NCBI GenBank assembly: GCA_964601895.1
Contig: CAZROT010000001.1
Span: 371,555 to 435,554 of the forward strand
Length of the DNA stretch: 64,000 nucleotides
Reading direction: 5' to 3'
Origin: CAZROT01 sp964601895
GTDB lineage: Bacteria > Pseudomonadota > Gammaproteobacteria > Enterobacterales > Enterobacteriaceae
Below, piece after piece: positions 34,965 to 43,973 of this stretch. The notes beneath the pieces were generated by a model, which was not told where the DNA came from, searched no databases, and worked only from the letters and a program-made list of their open reading frames with translations. Each line of letters starts with the position of its first letter. Positions within the stretch are counted from its first letter, which is position 1. The translations under genes were made by a program, and so were the position numbers.

Positions 34965-36440
34965 CTATTCTCCTTCATTCCACGAACGTCCGTCACGTGT
35001 AATCATGGCAACAGAAGCCATGGGTCCACAAGTCCCTGCCTGATAAGGCTGCAGGTCTTCATGCTGTTCCTTCCATGCATGCATGATAGAATCTACCCAG
35101 CGCCATGCCTCTTCTACTTCATCACGACGCACAAACAATGCCTGTATACCACGCATACTTTCCAGTAATAAACGCTCATAAGCATCCGCCATATGGGATT
35201 GATTGAACGTTTCGGAAAAACTCAAGTCAAGTTTGGTGGTCTGCACACGATGTTTATGCTCCAGTCCCGGCACTTTATTCAATATCTGAATTTCAATACC
35301 CTCATCCGGCTGCAAACGGATGGTTAATTTATTTGGTGGCAATGAGTGATAATAATCACGGAACAGGTTTAATGCCGGAGGCTTAAAATACACCACCACT
35401 TCAGAGTACTTGGCACGCAACCGTTTGCCTGTTCTCAGATAAAAAGGAACACCTGTCCAGCGCCAGTCATCAATATCCACACGAATGGAAACAAAAGTTT
35501 CAGTATCACTTCCCTGGTTAGCCCCCTCTTCTTCCAGATAACCCGGAACCTGATGACCATGAATAAATCCGGCAACATACTGACCACGTACTGTCGTCTC
35601 ACGCACGTTTGTCCTGTCAATTCGTCTCAGGGAACGCAGTATTTTGACTTTTTCATCACGAATGCGATCAGCAGTTAAATCAGCAGGCGGTGACATGGCA
35701 ATCATGGTAAGAATCTGCAGGAGATGATTTTGAATCATGTCACGCATCTGGCCGGTCTTATCAAAATAACCCCAGCGGCCCTCTATACCTACTTCTTCAG
35801 AGACGGTTATCTGCACATGATCAATCGTGCGATTGTCCCAGTTAGAGATAAATAATGAATTGGCAAAACGCAATGCCAGCAGGTTAAGTACCGTTTCTTT
35901 ACCCAGATAATGATCGATACGGTACACCTGATTCTCATTGAAATATTCAGCGACCTGATCGTTGATGCGCCGTGAAGAATCCAGATCGATTCCCAGTGGC
36001 TTTTCCATGACCACCCTGGTCATTGCTTTATTGAGGCCCGCTTCACCCAGGCCGCGGCAAATAGCCCCAAAGGTATCCGGAGGCATGGCAAAGTAATTAA
36101 TGGTGATATGATTTTTTTGATCGAGCTTTGACGCCAGTCTGGCAAAATTAACGGTGTCATTGACATCCAGATTACAGAAATCCAGTCTGGCGCTCAGCCT
36201 GTGCCAGATATCATTGTCCAGCTTTTCTTTCATGAAAATACTCAGTGCTTCTTTCACAACAAAGCTAAAAGCAGCACTATTCCAGTCAGCCCGCCCGACA
36301 CCAATAATACGCGTTCTGGCGTGCAGATAACCTGCTTTTTCCAGCTGATAAAGTGAAGGCAGCAGTTTGCGGCGTGCCAAATCGCCCTTGGCACCAAAAA
36401 TTACCAAATCACACGCCTTTGTTGTAACCGTTCCTGTCAT
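34965..36440 (-). CDS. zwf: Glucose-6-phosphate 1-dehydrogenase
   Basis: A 491-residue NADP-dependent enzyme, identical in length to E. coli Zwf. It opens the oxidative pentose phosphate pathway. The nucleotide-binding segment VIFGAKGDLARRKLLPSLYQ near residue 12, the substrate-binding RIDHYLGKETV motif near 180 and the segment RWTGVPFYLRTGKR are intact. The frame opens at 36452, but a GGAG just before ATG 36440 gives MTGTVTTKAC, the correct N-terminus. No edd or pgl gene is adjacent. The gene is followed by a 190-base gap before tsaB. Confidence 0.97.
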   Translation of the reverse strand: MTGTVTTKACDLVIFGAKGDLARRKLLPSLYQLEKAGYLHARTRIIGVGRADWNSAAFSFVVKEALSIFMKEKLDNDIWHRLSARLDFCNLDVNDTVNFARLASKLDQKNHITINYFAMPPDTFGAICRGLGEAGLNKAMTRVVMEKPLGIDLDSSRRINDQVAEYFNENQVYRIDHYLGKETVLNLLALRFANSLFISNWDNRTIDHVQITVSEEVGIEGRWGYFDKTGQMRDMIQNHLLQILTMIAMSPPADLTADRIRDEKVKILRSLRRIDRTNVRETTVRGQYVAGFIHGHQVPGYLEEEGANQGSDTETFVSIRVDIDDWRWTGVPFYLRTGKRLRAKYSEVVVYFKPPALNLFRDYYHSLPPNKLTIRLQPDEGIEIQILNKVPGLEHKHRVQTTKLDLSFSETFNQSHMADAYERLLLESMRGIQALFVRRDEVEEAWRWVDSIMHAWKEQHEDLQPYQAGTCGPMASVAMITRDGRSWNEGE

Positions 36441-36721
36441 GTTCAGCTCCATTACATAATGTGCGCTAAGTTTAGCCTCACCGGATCCTTATTTCAGTAT
36501 GCTAAATATACCACTAAGGCTGTGGAAAAATTACCTGAAACAGGTGCTGAATGCCCCTGATGGCAGCAAAAATTATTCTGCTGCAGTATATGCGAACAGG
36601 ATTACCCTGTTCATACCCTGAGCTAAAAATTTTCCCTACAGTCTGCATCGTGATATAAGATACAGGACGTAGCGTTATACAAAAAATTTCTTTTCATTCA
36701 CAATCTTACAAGAAAAATAAG

Positions 36722-37705
36722 ATGAATCAGAGCACTATTCACTATCCCGTAGTATCACCCTGCGAAACACCGCTAATCTCTCATAATGCAGAGGCAGAGG
36801 CAGACACAGAAACAGAAACAGAAACAGAAATCGATAGTCAGCTGCTTGCAGCGATTAAAACCCGATTATGTACCACAGGCTCTCTGCCCGGTGCTACTGT
36901 TGAACAACAACTCACTCTGCTGGCAGAACTTTCTGCTTTCGCACTGGGCAGATTTCTGCTTAACCATCGTGGCCTGAATGCATACTGGACACACCGAATA
37001 GTCACCTGGTCTCCTGAACAGACAGAAAATCCACCCATTCCGGCGCTTGAACATTTCATACTAGCCAGATTACCGGCCGTACTGGCAACACGTGAACGTT
37101 TTGGCATTTTTCGCAGACAATTACAAAACCTGCTTCGTCCCGGGCTTTCACTGGCTTCGGTGCCCTGCGGATTAATGGGAGAGTTGTTGCTGCTGGACTA
37201 CCACCAGTATACGGATATCACCCTTACCGGCGTTGATCTGGACAGCAACGCACTCCATGGAGCATGGGAACAAGCAAAAATACATGGGCTGGCTGACCGG
37301 CTGTCGCTCCATTGTGCAGATGCCTTTGCACTCAATATGTATGCCGAAGTGGACATACTGACCAGCAACGGCCTCAACATTTATGAACATGACGATGCGC
37401 GTGTTACTGAGTTGTATCGGCGTTTTTTCAACGCCCTCAAGCCTGGTGGAAAACTGATTACCAGTTTCCTGACACCTCCGCCATCATCAACCCTGACATC
37501 ACCATGGAATTTTGCCGCCATTGACAAGGAAGCGCTGACATTCCAGCAGTTACTCTTTTCCCATCTGATTGGCGTAAAATGGGGGGCCCTGCGTACCCAT
37601 ACACAAACCAGCAGGCAGCTTGCGGATGCAGGATTTACTGATATCACCTTTATTAATGACAGTGCCTGCATGTTTCCCACTGTGATAGCACAAAAGCCGC
37701 AATGA
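36722..37705 (+). CDS. Class I SAM-dependent methyltransferase with repeat-encoded N-terminus
   Basis: A 327-residue protein. The C-terminal two thirds have a Rossmann-type methyltransferase plan: LASVPCGLMGELLLLDY (the SAM-loop region, where the usual GxGxG is degenerate), DITLTGVDLDSNALHGAWEQ (acidic motif II), LHCADAF, and LKPGGKLITSFL. The substrate is unknown. Residues 22-36 are AEAEADTETETETEI, encoded by two GCAGAG and four ACAGAA-type hexamers. Six-base units change length without shifting frame. No strong ribosome binding site (AAGAAAAATAAG) precedes ATG 36722. It is divergent from zwf and alone; it may be acquired. Confidence 0.8.
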   Translation: MNQSTIHYPVVSPCETPLISHNAEAEADTETETETEIDSQLLAAIKTRLCTTGSLPGATVEQQLTLLAELSAFALGRFLLNHRGLNAYWTHRIVTWSPEQTENPPIPALEHFILARLPAVLATRERFGIFRRQLQNLLRPGLSLASVPCGLMGELLLLDYHQYTDITLTGVDLDSNALHGAWEQAKIHGLADRLSLHCADAFALNMYAEVDILTSNGLNIYEHDDARVTELYRRFFNALKPGGKLITSFLTPPPSSTLTSPWNFAAIDKEALTFQQLLFSHLIGVKWGALRTHTQTSRQLADAGFTDITFINDSACMFPTVIAQKPQ

Positions 37706-37857
37706 GATAATGAAAGTAGCGGCTGTATGCACGGGAACAGTAGCTCTGGCACTGAAGTATTGCAATACTTACGCCACATGCCCGTTAGCTGCAGCGAAAA
37801 AAAGTTTTTCCACTCAGTCGCTTAATACATGAGGCAATTCCTCATGGCTCGCCCATG

Positions 37858-37889
37858 AACACCATGCCTCTTGCAAACGCCATGGTGTT
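37858..37889 (+). terminator. Stem-loop downstream of the methyltransferase
   Basis: AACACCATG and CATGGTGTT form a perfect 9-bp stem around a 14-base loop, 150 bases after the methyltransferase stop. Only a short T-run (GTTT) follows, so termination is possible but not strong. Confidence 0.4.
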
Positions 37890-37997
37890 TACCGGACCAG
37901 GCAGATAGCCATACAGAGGCACACACGCCATCTACAGCAACCCTACTCTATAAATGTCTATAATTATCGATACCAGTAACTTGTGGAGATGCTAAAG

Positions 37998-39524
37998 ATG
38001 GCTGCCATGGGATCTGTTACCTCAAAACCGTCAAATACCGCCACGAGTGTATCGACGGACAGCACTGCCAAACCAGCCGGTAAAACTAATGCTAACTTTA
38101 GTGAGTTACTGACTCAGGTAAATAATTATTCCTTCCTGCCTGAGTCTGTACAGAAGAGTCAATCAGTAACCTTCGAGACGAATTATCAGCGCGTTAGCGT
38201 CCAGACCACAGGCAACAATGTTGAGGTCACAATTGAAAAGAAAGCCCATAGTGGTGTCTGGGGTTTCATTAAAGATGTTTTTTTCGAGGTAACACACAAA
38301 TTCGGCGGTAAATCATCACAAGCCAGAACAGAACAATTAAAGAGCCTGTTAACAGAGCAGCTACAGAAAGCCGGTTTCCCGGCTACGGTGACAAAAGAAA
38401 AGGCAATATACTCGCTGTTAAATAACTTCGATCCCAAAATTAACAGATCTGAGGGCACAAGTGACGAGTAGCACGTTAAAGATAACGCTGATGATATTAA
38501 AGCACGTAAGCTTGAGGTAATCGATACTTCAGTATCAGGCACTGATGACGAGAAGCGCGAAGCGCTGGCAGCAGCAACTGCAGAACATGGCGCGGCGGTG
38601 GTAAAACTAAAAGATGAAAATGGAGGTTATCTTGTTGTCTATCATAGCGAGGACGGCCAGTCTGTTAATGTCAGTGATCATGGCGCAATGGGAGAATTCA
38701 AGACGAAAGAAATCCCTTATGATAATCTGATAGCGATGATGGCAGACAGTAAAATTTATCAATTTTCTGCTGAATCCCGGCAGGCCTACGAGAAACAAAT
38801 AAAGCAGGAGAAGGCCGAACGTCGTAATGCAGCATGGGACCGGCTGCTGGAACAGAAAATTAACTGGGCTGTGCAGCAGGCTATCAGCACAAAGGAGGGT
38901 AAAGCAATAGAGTCACTTGATCTTGGCGGTATCTCTGCCTGGCGCACGGGTGGCAAGACCGTGATATCACAGCAGTCCATAATAGAAAAAGTGCGGCAAT
39001 CAAATCAAACTCCCCCGGATACAACTACATTAACTGCCAGTGCTTCGCTGGCGATGTTACTGGCTGATAACAACAGCTACGTAAATGCGGATGAACTGAC
39101 AAATACAACAACACTGTATGATAATGAAAAGCCAAATGAGGACAACATGCAGCCTTTCTTTGCCAGCATGCAACAGAATACCTTAACTCCCGAAATGGCT
39201 GATTGGGAACCACTTAAAATTATCAGTGCCTACATTCCCTCAGGGAGCGCAGAAAAACAGATGAGCGCACTGCAAAAAAAGATCGAGGCTAATGGCCCGG
39301 CGATTGTGAATGTTATAACTAAAAGTAATGTTACAGATGCTCTGCTTTCAGGTATTGCTGACACACGTATTTCTCAGTCGTTTTTCGTTGTTGTCGACGC
39401 TATTAGTAACGGCCTGGTTACTGTGAGAAATCCGACCAGTGGCGCGATAGAAGAAATTTCAGAGGCTGAATTCATGAAGTCCATCGATTGGTATAGTAAG
39501 GTAGTTCAGCTGCAGCTGCAATAA
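37998..39524 (+). pseudogene. Effector-like gene interrupted by one in-frame TAG
   Basis: Frames 37998-38471 and 38598-39524 are in the same phase, and the 126 bases between them are open except for TAG at 38469-38471. Read through, the gene is about 508 codons, with a TGGAG ribosome binding site before ATG 37998 (MAAMGSVTSK). The N-terminus is Ser/Thr-rich like type III substrates. The second part ends with a segment resembling C39/papain-like folds: LTASASLAMLLADNNSYVNA, GPAIVNVIT and FFVVVDAISNGLVTVRNPTS. Positions where active enzymes hold Cys and His are Ala/Ser and Phe. The fold assignment is inference by eye. It is either a fresh pseudogene, a read-through product, or two proteins. It lies in a gene-poor stretch. 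Confidence 0.7.
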
Positions 39525-40259
39525 CCCTGTATGATGAAATAAAGGCCCTGCTTTCACAAGCAAGCTGCATGGTGATCGTTTTATGTACTGATAAAAACCT
39601 CGCGCTAACCTGCATAATGGCAGGCAGCGTCACCACACAGATTTATTAATAAGTCTTTATTGTCACATGCCCGCTGATATATAACTTACTTATACCAGCA
39701 TGAATATAGGAATTTATAAAAATATCATTACCTGTTAATGATAAAATTAAAAATTAATTTATAATAAAAAATTTAATTATAGTAATCATCACGATAATAT
39801 TTTTCATTATTAAAACGGTGCTGATATTGGTGAAAATAATTTCAAATATCTCAATGCTTATTACGTAAATTTAAAATAATCAGTTACCTGACAACCAATA
39901 CAGAAAAAATATTAACAACTGCTACGTTTATTTTGGTAATTCTACACCTGCTGTTAAAAAAGCGATTATAATTAATTAAATACAGGCACTGTCCTGTCGA
40001 AAGAAACACTTTAATTTAACAGGTATCACTGATTTAATCTGACAATATAGTCAGTCGTTTATCTGTCAATGATAGAAGACAGTATAATGATTTTAAGAAA
40101 TCATATAATACAGTTACAGACTATTCTGGTATAAAAATAATGGTTGTTCTGGGTATATTTTATAGATTAAATTATCCAGGTTACCTTTTCCAGGTTCTGT
40201 TTAAATTTACTGTGATTTTAGCATTCATCGAATTCATTCTATGCTCATAAGGAACATTA
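39525..40259. other. A+T-rich gap between the interrupted gene and lysA
   Basis: 735 bases, very A+T-rich from 39700 on, with no ORF, repeat or strong hairpin that I can support. In E. coli lysR is divergent from lysA; no LysR-type gene is here. The lysA promoter should lie near the right end. Confidence 0.6.
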
Positions 40260-41525
40260 ATGCAGCATACCTTAAACCCGCTTTTACCTGGTGCATTAAC
40301 AGTAGAAAATTTAACATGCTTACCAGCGCGTTTTGGTTGCCCGCTATGGATTTATGATATTGATATTATTATCAATAAAATAAATCAGTTACACAATTTT
40401 GATGTTATTCGTTTTTCCCAAAAAGCCTGTTCAAACACCCATATCCTGCGTCAGATGCGTAAGCAGGGAATAAAAATCGACGCCGTATCTTTGGGAGAAA
40501 TTGAACGGGCACTCTGTGCAGGTTATCAGGCTGGTGATGAGCTTTGTGAAATCATCTTTACCGCTGATTTACTGGACAGAGCGACTCTGTTACGTATAGT
40601 CGAACTGAATATTCCGGTAAATGCAGGCTCTATTGATATGCTGGAACAACTGGGCCGTTGTTCACCGGGGCATCCTGTGTGGTTACGTGTTAATCCTGGC
40701 TTTGGCCATGGTCACAGCCAGAAGACTAATACCGGTGGTGAAAACAGCAAGCACGGAATCTGGTATCAGGATTTACCACAGGCAATTGAGTATATTAAAA
40801 AATACTCATTAACGCTGACTGGTCTCCATATGCATATTGGCTCAGGGGTAGATTATCAACATCTGGAACAGGTATGCGATGCAATGGTGTGCCAGGTGAT
40901 TGAATTAAATCAGGACATCAGTGCCATCTCTGCTGGCGGAGGATTATCAGTGCCTTACCAACAGGGGGATAAATCTGTTAATACCGAGCGGTATTATGAC
41001 TTATGGAATCGATCACGCCGGAAGATTGAGCGGCATTTAGGGCATGCAATCACTCTGGAGATTGAGCCCGGACGTTTCCTGGTTGCTGAAGCGGGTGTAT
41101 TACTGGCTGAGGTACGCGCAGTGAAAAATATGGGACGTCGCCATTATGTGCTGGTTGATGCGGGATTTAACGATCTGATGCGCCCTGCGATGTATGGTAG
41201 CTATCACCATATTTCTTTATTACCTGCAGATAACCGTGATATCAGTAATACTGAAATGAAAGCGACTGTTATTGCAGGCCCTTTGTGTGAATCAGGGGAT
41301 GTGTTTACCCAGCAGGCGGGGGGAGGAATAGAAACCAGAATGTTACCACAGGCAGCAGTGGGTGATTATCTGGTATTTCATGATACTGGTGCTTACGGTG
41401 CATCGATGTCTTCCAATTACAACAGTCGTCCGTTAATTGCAGAAGTTTTATTTGAAAATGGAGAGCCGCGCTTAATTCGGCGTGCTCAACGCATTGAAGA
41501 ATTACTGGCACTGGAAAAACTTTAG
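40260..41525 (+). CDS. lysA: Diaminopimelate decarboxylase
   Basis: A 421-residue PLP enzyme for the last step of lysine synthesis, meso-diaminopimelate to lysine. It matches E. coli LysA throughout (420 residues): the PLP Lys in RFSQKACSNTHILR, the segments RVNPGFGHGHSQKTNTGGEN and HMHIGSGVDY, EIEPGRFLVAEAG, and the active-site Cys in AGPLCESGDVF. GAYGASMSSNYNSRP and the C-terminal IEELLALEKL are also conserved. An AAGGA ribosome binding site lies eight bases before ATG 40260. A terminator follows. Retention of lysA suggests the cell makes its own lysine, unlike the most reduced symbionts. Confidence 0.97.
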   Translation: MQHTLNPLLPGALTVENLTCLPARFGCPLWIYDIDIIINKINQLHNFDVIRFSQKACSNTHILRQMRKQGIKIDAVSLGEIERALCAGYQAGDELCEIIFTADLLDRATLLRIVELNIPVNAGSIDMLEQLGRCSPGHPVWLRVNPGFGHGHSQKTNTGGENSKHGIWYQDLPQAIEYIKKYSLTLTGLHMHIGSGVDYQHLEQVCDAMVCQVIELNQDISAISAGGGLSVPYQQGDKSVNTERYYDLWNRSRRKIERHLGHAITLEIEPGRFLVAEAGVLLAEVRAVKNMGRRHYVLVDAGFNDLMRPAMYGSYHHISLLPADNRDISNTEMKATVIAGPLCESGDVFTQQAGGGIETRMLPQAAVGDYLVFHDTGAYGASMSSNYNSRPLIAEVLFENGEPRLIRRAQRIEELLALEKL

Positions 41526-41536
41526 CTATTTTTACC

Positions 41537-41571
41537 GGTAATGCAGATAATCTGTATTACCTGTTTTCTTT
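41537..41571 (+). terminator. Rho-independent terminator after lysA
   Basis: GGTAATGCAG-ATAAT-CTGTATTACC makes a 10-bp stem with one G-U pair, then TGTTTTCTTT. It begins 12 bases past the lysA stop. Confidence 0.75.
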
Positions 41572-41677
41572 AAAAGAAAATGCATTCACAGCAGCCACTG
41601 CGTTTTGCCTTCATCTGATTACTATTCTGACAAGATTTTATAAAACTTAACATTTCATGGGTTAAATAATAACAGGA

Positions 41678-42514
41678 TTATATTGCTGTTATAAACAGGA
41701 AATAACTTATTCCTGACAGAGCCAGAAAGGGTCCAAACGCTATCGTATTACGATAATGCCTTCTAAAACACAACAGTAGTATGGTCACGAAAAAAATAGC
41801 AAAAGAGGAGGATAACAATATCAACACTGGTACTGCTTCCATGCCAAACCATGCCCCCAATGCTGCCAGCAGCTTAAAGTCACCATAGCCCATACCTTCT
41901 TTATTCGTCAACAGCTTAAACAGCCAATAAATACCCCACAAAAAAAGATATCCGCACACGGCCCCCAATACTGCAGAATCGAGAGCGATAAAAGTGCCTT
42001 TGATATTAAAAATAAGGCCACACCATAATAATGGCAGAGTTATATTGTCAGGCAACATTCCCGTATCAGCATCAATAAAAGTTAATACGGTTAATGAACA
42101 GATTAATATTAATGCACTGAGTCGTAATACAGGATCAGAAAAATTTATTATTATCGCTAGCAATATTATTGTTAATAATATTTCAATAACATGATGACGT
42201 ATGACAATTTTTTTATTACAAACACTGATATCAGATAAAAAAAACAACCCTAATAACGGTATATGATATTTTACTGAAATCATTTTCTCGCAGCGCAGAC
42301 AAAACAGACCAGGCAAAAAAAAACGGCACAATTTATCGGTGTCTGGTAAAGCCATGCGATTATGTTCCCTAAAATAATTAACTTCTTTTTTCCACTGCCA
42401 TCTCATAATTTCAGGGATCAAATAAATAATTATATTTACTATTTTTCCAAAAAACATGGATGATAATATTATTAACAACCAGTACAGAAATAAAAGGAAA
42501 TTTATTTTTTCCAT
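41678..42514 (-). CDS. Prepilin peptidase (type IV leader peptidase family)
   Basis: A 278-residue polytopic membrane protein. Both catalytic Asp motifs of the A24 family are present: FIDADTGMLPDNITLP and GMGYGDFKLLAALGAWFG. The cytoplasmic zinc loop is degenerate: CLRC followed by YHIPLLGLFF is recognisable, but the second CxxC is reduced to a single Cys (ISVCNKK). Such enzymes cut and often N-methylate type IV prepilins or type II pseudopilins. No pilin or secretion gene is nearby, so its substrate would have to be encoded elsewhere. The gene is very A+T-rich. It converges with lysA. Confidence 0.85.
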   Translation of the reverse strand: MEKINFLLFLYWLLIILSSMFFGKIVNIIIYLIPEIMRWQWKKEVNYFREHNRMALPDTDKLCRFFLPGLFCLRCEKMISVKYHIPLLGLFFLSDISVCNKKIVIRHHVIEILLTIILLAIIINFSDPVLRLSALILICSLTVLTFIDADTGMLPDNITLPLLWCGLIFNIKGTFIALDSAVLGAVCGYLFLWGIYWLFKLLTNKEGMGYGDFKLLAALGAWFGMEAVPVLILLSSSFAIFFVTILLLCFRRHYRNTIAFGPFLALSGISYFLFITAI

Positions 42515-42656
42515 AATATTTTTTCACTTTATATCATGTGTAGTACATGACTTATGAATAAATGCTCTATATTGCATTTTAAATAAACAAGAAAATATCA
42601 CATATGATATTAATTATTAACAAACAATAATCTGTTAATAAAATGACTACTATGAC

Positions 42657-42757
42657 AGGCCTGTTTTGAAACTCACTGCAAAATAATCGTACGCAGCAGA
42701 ACGCGGACTATGTACACGCAGCACATGAGAGCTGGAATAGCAGAGACAACAGGTCGA
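42657..42757. repeat. AGAC-type interspersed repeat, degenerate copy C
   Basis: CTGTTTTGAAACTCACTGC, then CGTACGCAGCAGAACGCGGA and TGTACACGCAGCACATGAGA align with copies A and B, but the terminal AGAC is lost. The right limit is unclear. Confidence 0.5.
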
Positions 42758-42795
42758 TTCTCTCGTCAGAGAGCACCAGGGTTTAAATTACCTCA

Positions 42796-42814
42796 TGACC
42801 TGATAATCAGGTCA
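42796..42814. promoter_or_regulatory. Perfect 19-bp palindrome
   Basis: TGACCTGAT-A-ATCAGGTCA is a perfect 9+9 bp inverted repeat around one base. It lies about 280 bases upstream of the prepilin peptidase start, just right of repeat copy C. No regulator is recognised; it could be a dimeric operator or a remnant hairpin of the repeat. Confidence 0.35.
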
Positions 42815-43290
42815 CGAATCGGTTAAACGACTGCGAAATAATGCCGCAATCCTGTTCATTGTTTTTTACAAAATATATAGAAATCGTTTACGGGAATCCG
42901 GGTATGTAAATGTCAGTTGCGGGGCATCATAAAAATATGCCCTGAATGGCAATCAATTCAGGCACTGTCAGGTCTTACAGAAATAATAACCATACCGGTA
43001 AACAAAATAAGCTGCAGAATCAATCAGTACATGGCATATCCGATTCACAGCAGAACATAAAGAACAGACATTGCAGACACCACTTACACATCACACGCGA
43101 TAACAGATTTCAATAAAAAATTATGCCTGGTTTTTTAGAAAATCTTCATGCGCTGACTAAATATCTTATTGAAATATTTACTTATTATAAAATAAATGTC
43201 TGCGATAACTTCAAATCAGATTGCTGCCTGCCAGCAGGACATCATAAACAGAACAGCAACAATAATGCCTTCAATGCATATCAGCATGAT

Positions 43291-43797
43291 TCACTCAATA
43301 CTGGCCTGTAAAAACCACAGGAATTTATCCAGATCCCGCGATGCCGCTGTAAGTATATCTGCAGTATTGTCATCTTCAGTGTCTTTAATGGCTTTGCGAA
43401 TATCTTTTGCTACCACGGAATAGCGCTCTGCCAGTGCGTGCAAATGTTCATTTATATCATAAATATCAACAGGATAGCTTTTCAAAGGTGTATTTTTATT
43501 AACCAGTTGAACAGTCGCAAAGGTCATACCCCCAAGCTGGACTACCCGTTCGGCAAAGGTATCCTGATGATCGATAATCGCACTATAAAAATCATCTAAC
43601 GTTTTATGCATAGCAACAAAATTTTTGCCCCGTATATTCCAGTGCGCCTGTTTGGTCATCAAAGACAGATCGGTAAACTGAATAACCATGCGATTCAAGG
43701 TAGCGATTAAATTTATTTTACTATTACTATCAATATCATTGCACAGATAGCCTTTATTATCAGAAGACTGCATTTTTACTAACTTGGCATTATTCAT
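43291..43797 (-). CDS. dps: DNA protection during starvation protein Dps
   Basis: A 168-residue ferritin-like protein, the length of E. coli Dps (167). The ferroxidase-site segment AHWNIRGKNFVAMHKTLDDF, continued by YSAIIDHQDTFAERV, carries the conserved His, His, Asp and Glu. The N-terminal tail has a few Lys residues (KLVKMQSSDNKGY) as used for DNA binding. Dps forms 12-subunit shells that bind DNA, oxidise Fe2+ with H2O2 and store iron, protecting stationary or oxidatively stressed cells. In E. coli dps lies next to glnHPQ and rhtA; here rhtA is indeed its neighbour. Confidence 0.95.
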   Translation of the reverse strand: MNNAKLVKMQSSDNKGYLCNDIDSNSKINLIATLNRMVIQFTDLSLMTKQAHWNIRGKNFVAMHKTLDDFYSAIIDHQDTFAERVVQLGGMTFATVQLVNKNTPLKSYPVDIYDINEHLHALAERYSVVAKDIRKAIKDTEDDNTADILTAASRDLDKFLWFLQASIE

Positions 43798-43973
43798 AAT
43801 CCATCCCTCTATTAAGCAAGGTATTGCGCGATTAACCTCAGCATTTTAGTATAACAGGACAATCCCGTGGTTAGTGAGTCAATGATGGAAATCAGACAAT
43901 TTTCTCAACAGAGCGAAGTGCCATGATTAAAATGGCTTACCTGGCCTGACACACAACAACATATCCTGTGAGA

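Larger units (their letters stand above)
42515..43290. other. Gene-poor region between the prepilin peptidase and dps
   Basis: A 776-base gap. It contains a degenerate copy of the AGAC-ended repeat (about 42657-42757) and a perfect palindrome (42796-42814). A small plus-strand frame at 43123-43311 has no ribosome binding site or family resemblance and overlaps the dps stop, so I do not call it. Confidence 0.6.

Noticed and set aside
40260..41525. Carboxynorspermidine decarboxylase (NspC) as the identity of this PLP decarboxylase
   Set aside because: The sequence follows E. coli LysA along its whole length, including GFGHGHSQKTNTGGEN, so diaminopimelate decarboxylase is the better call.
43123..43311. 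Small plus-strand frame downstream of repeat copy C
   Set aside because: No ribosome binding site, biased composition, overlaps the dps stop, and no family resemblance.
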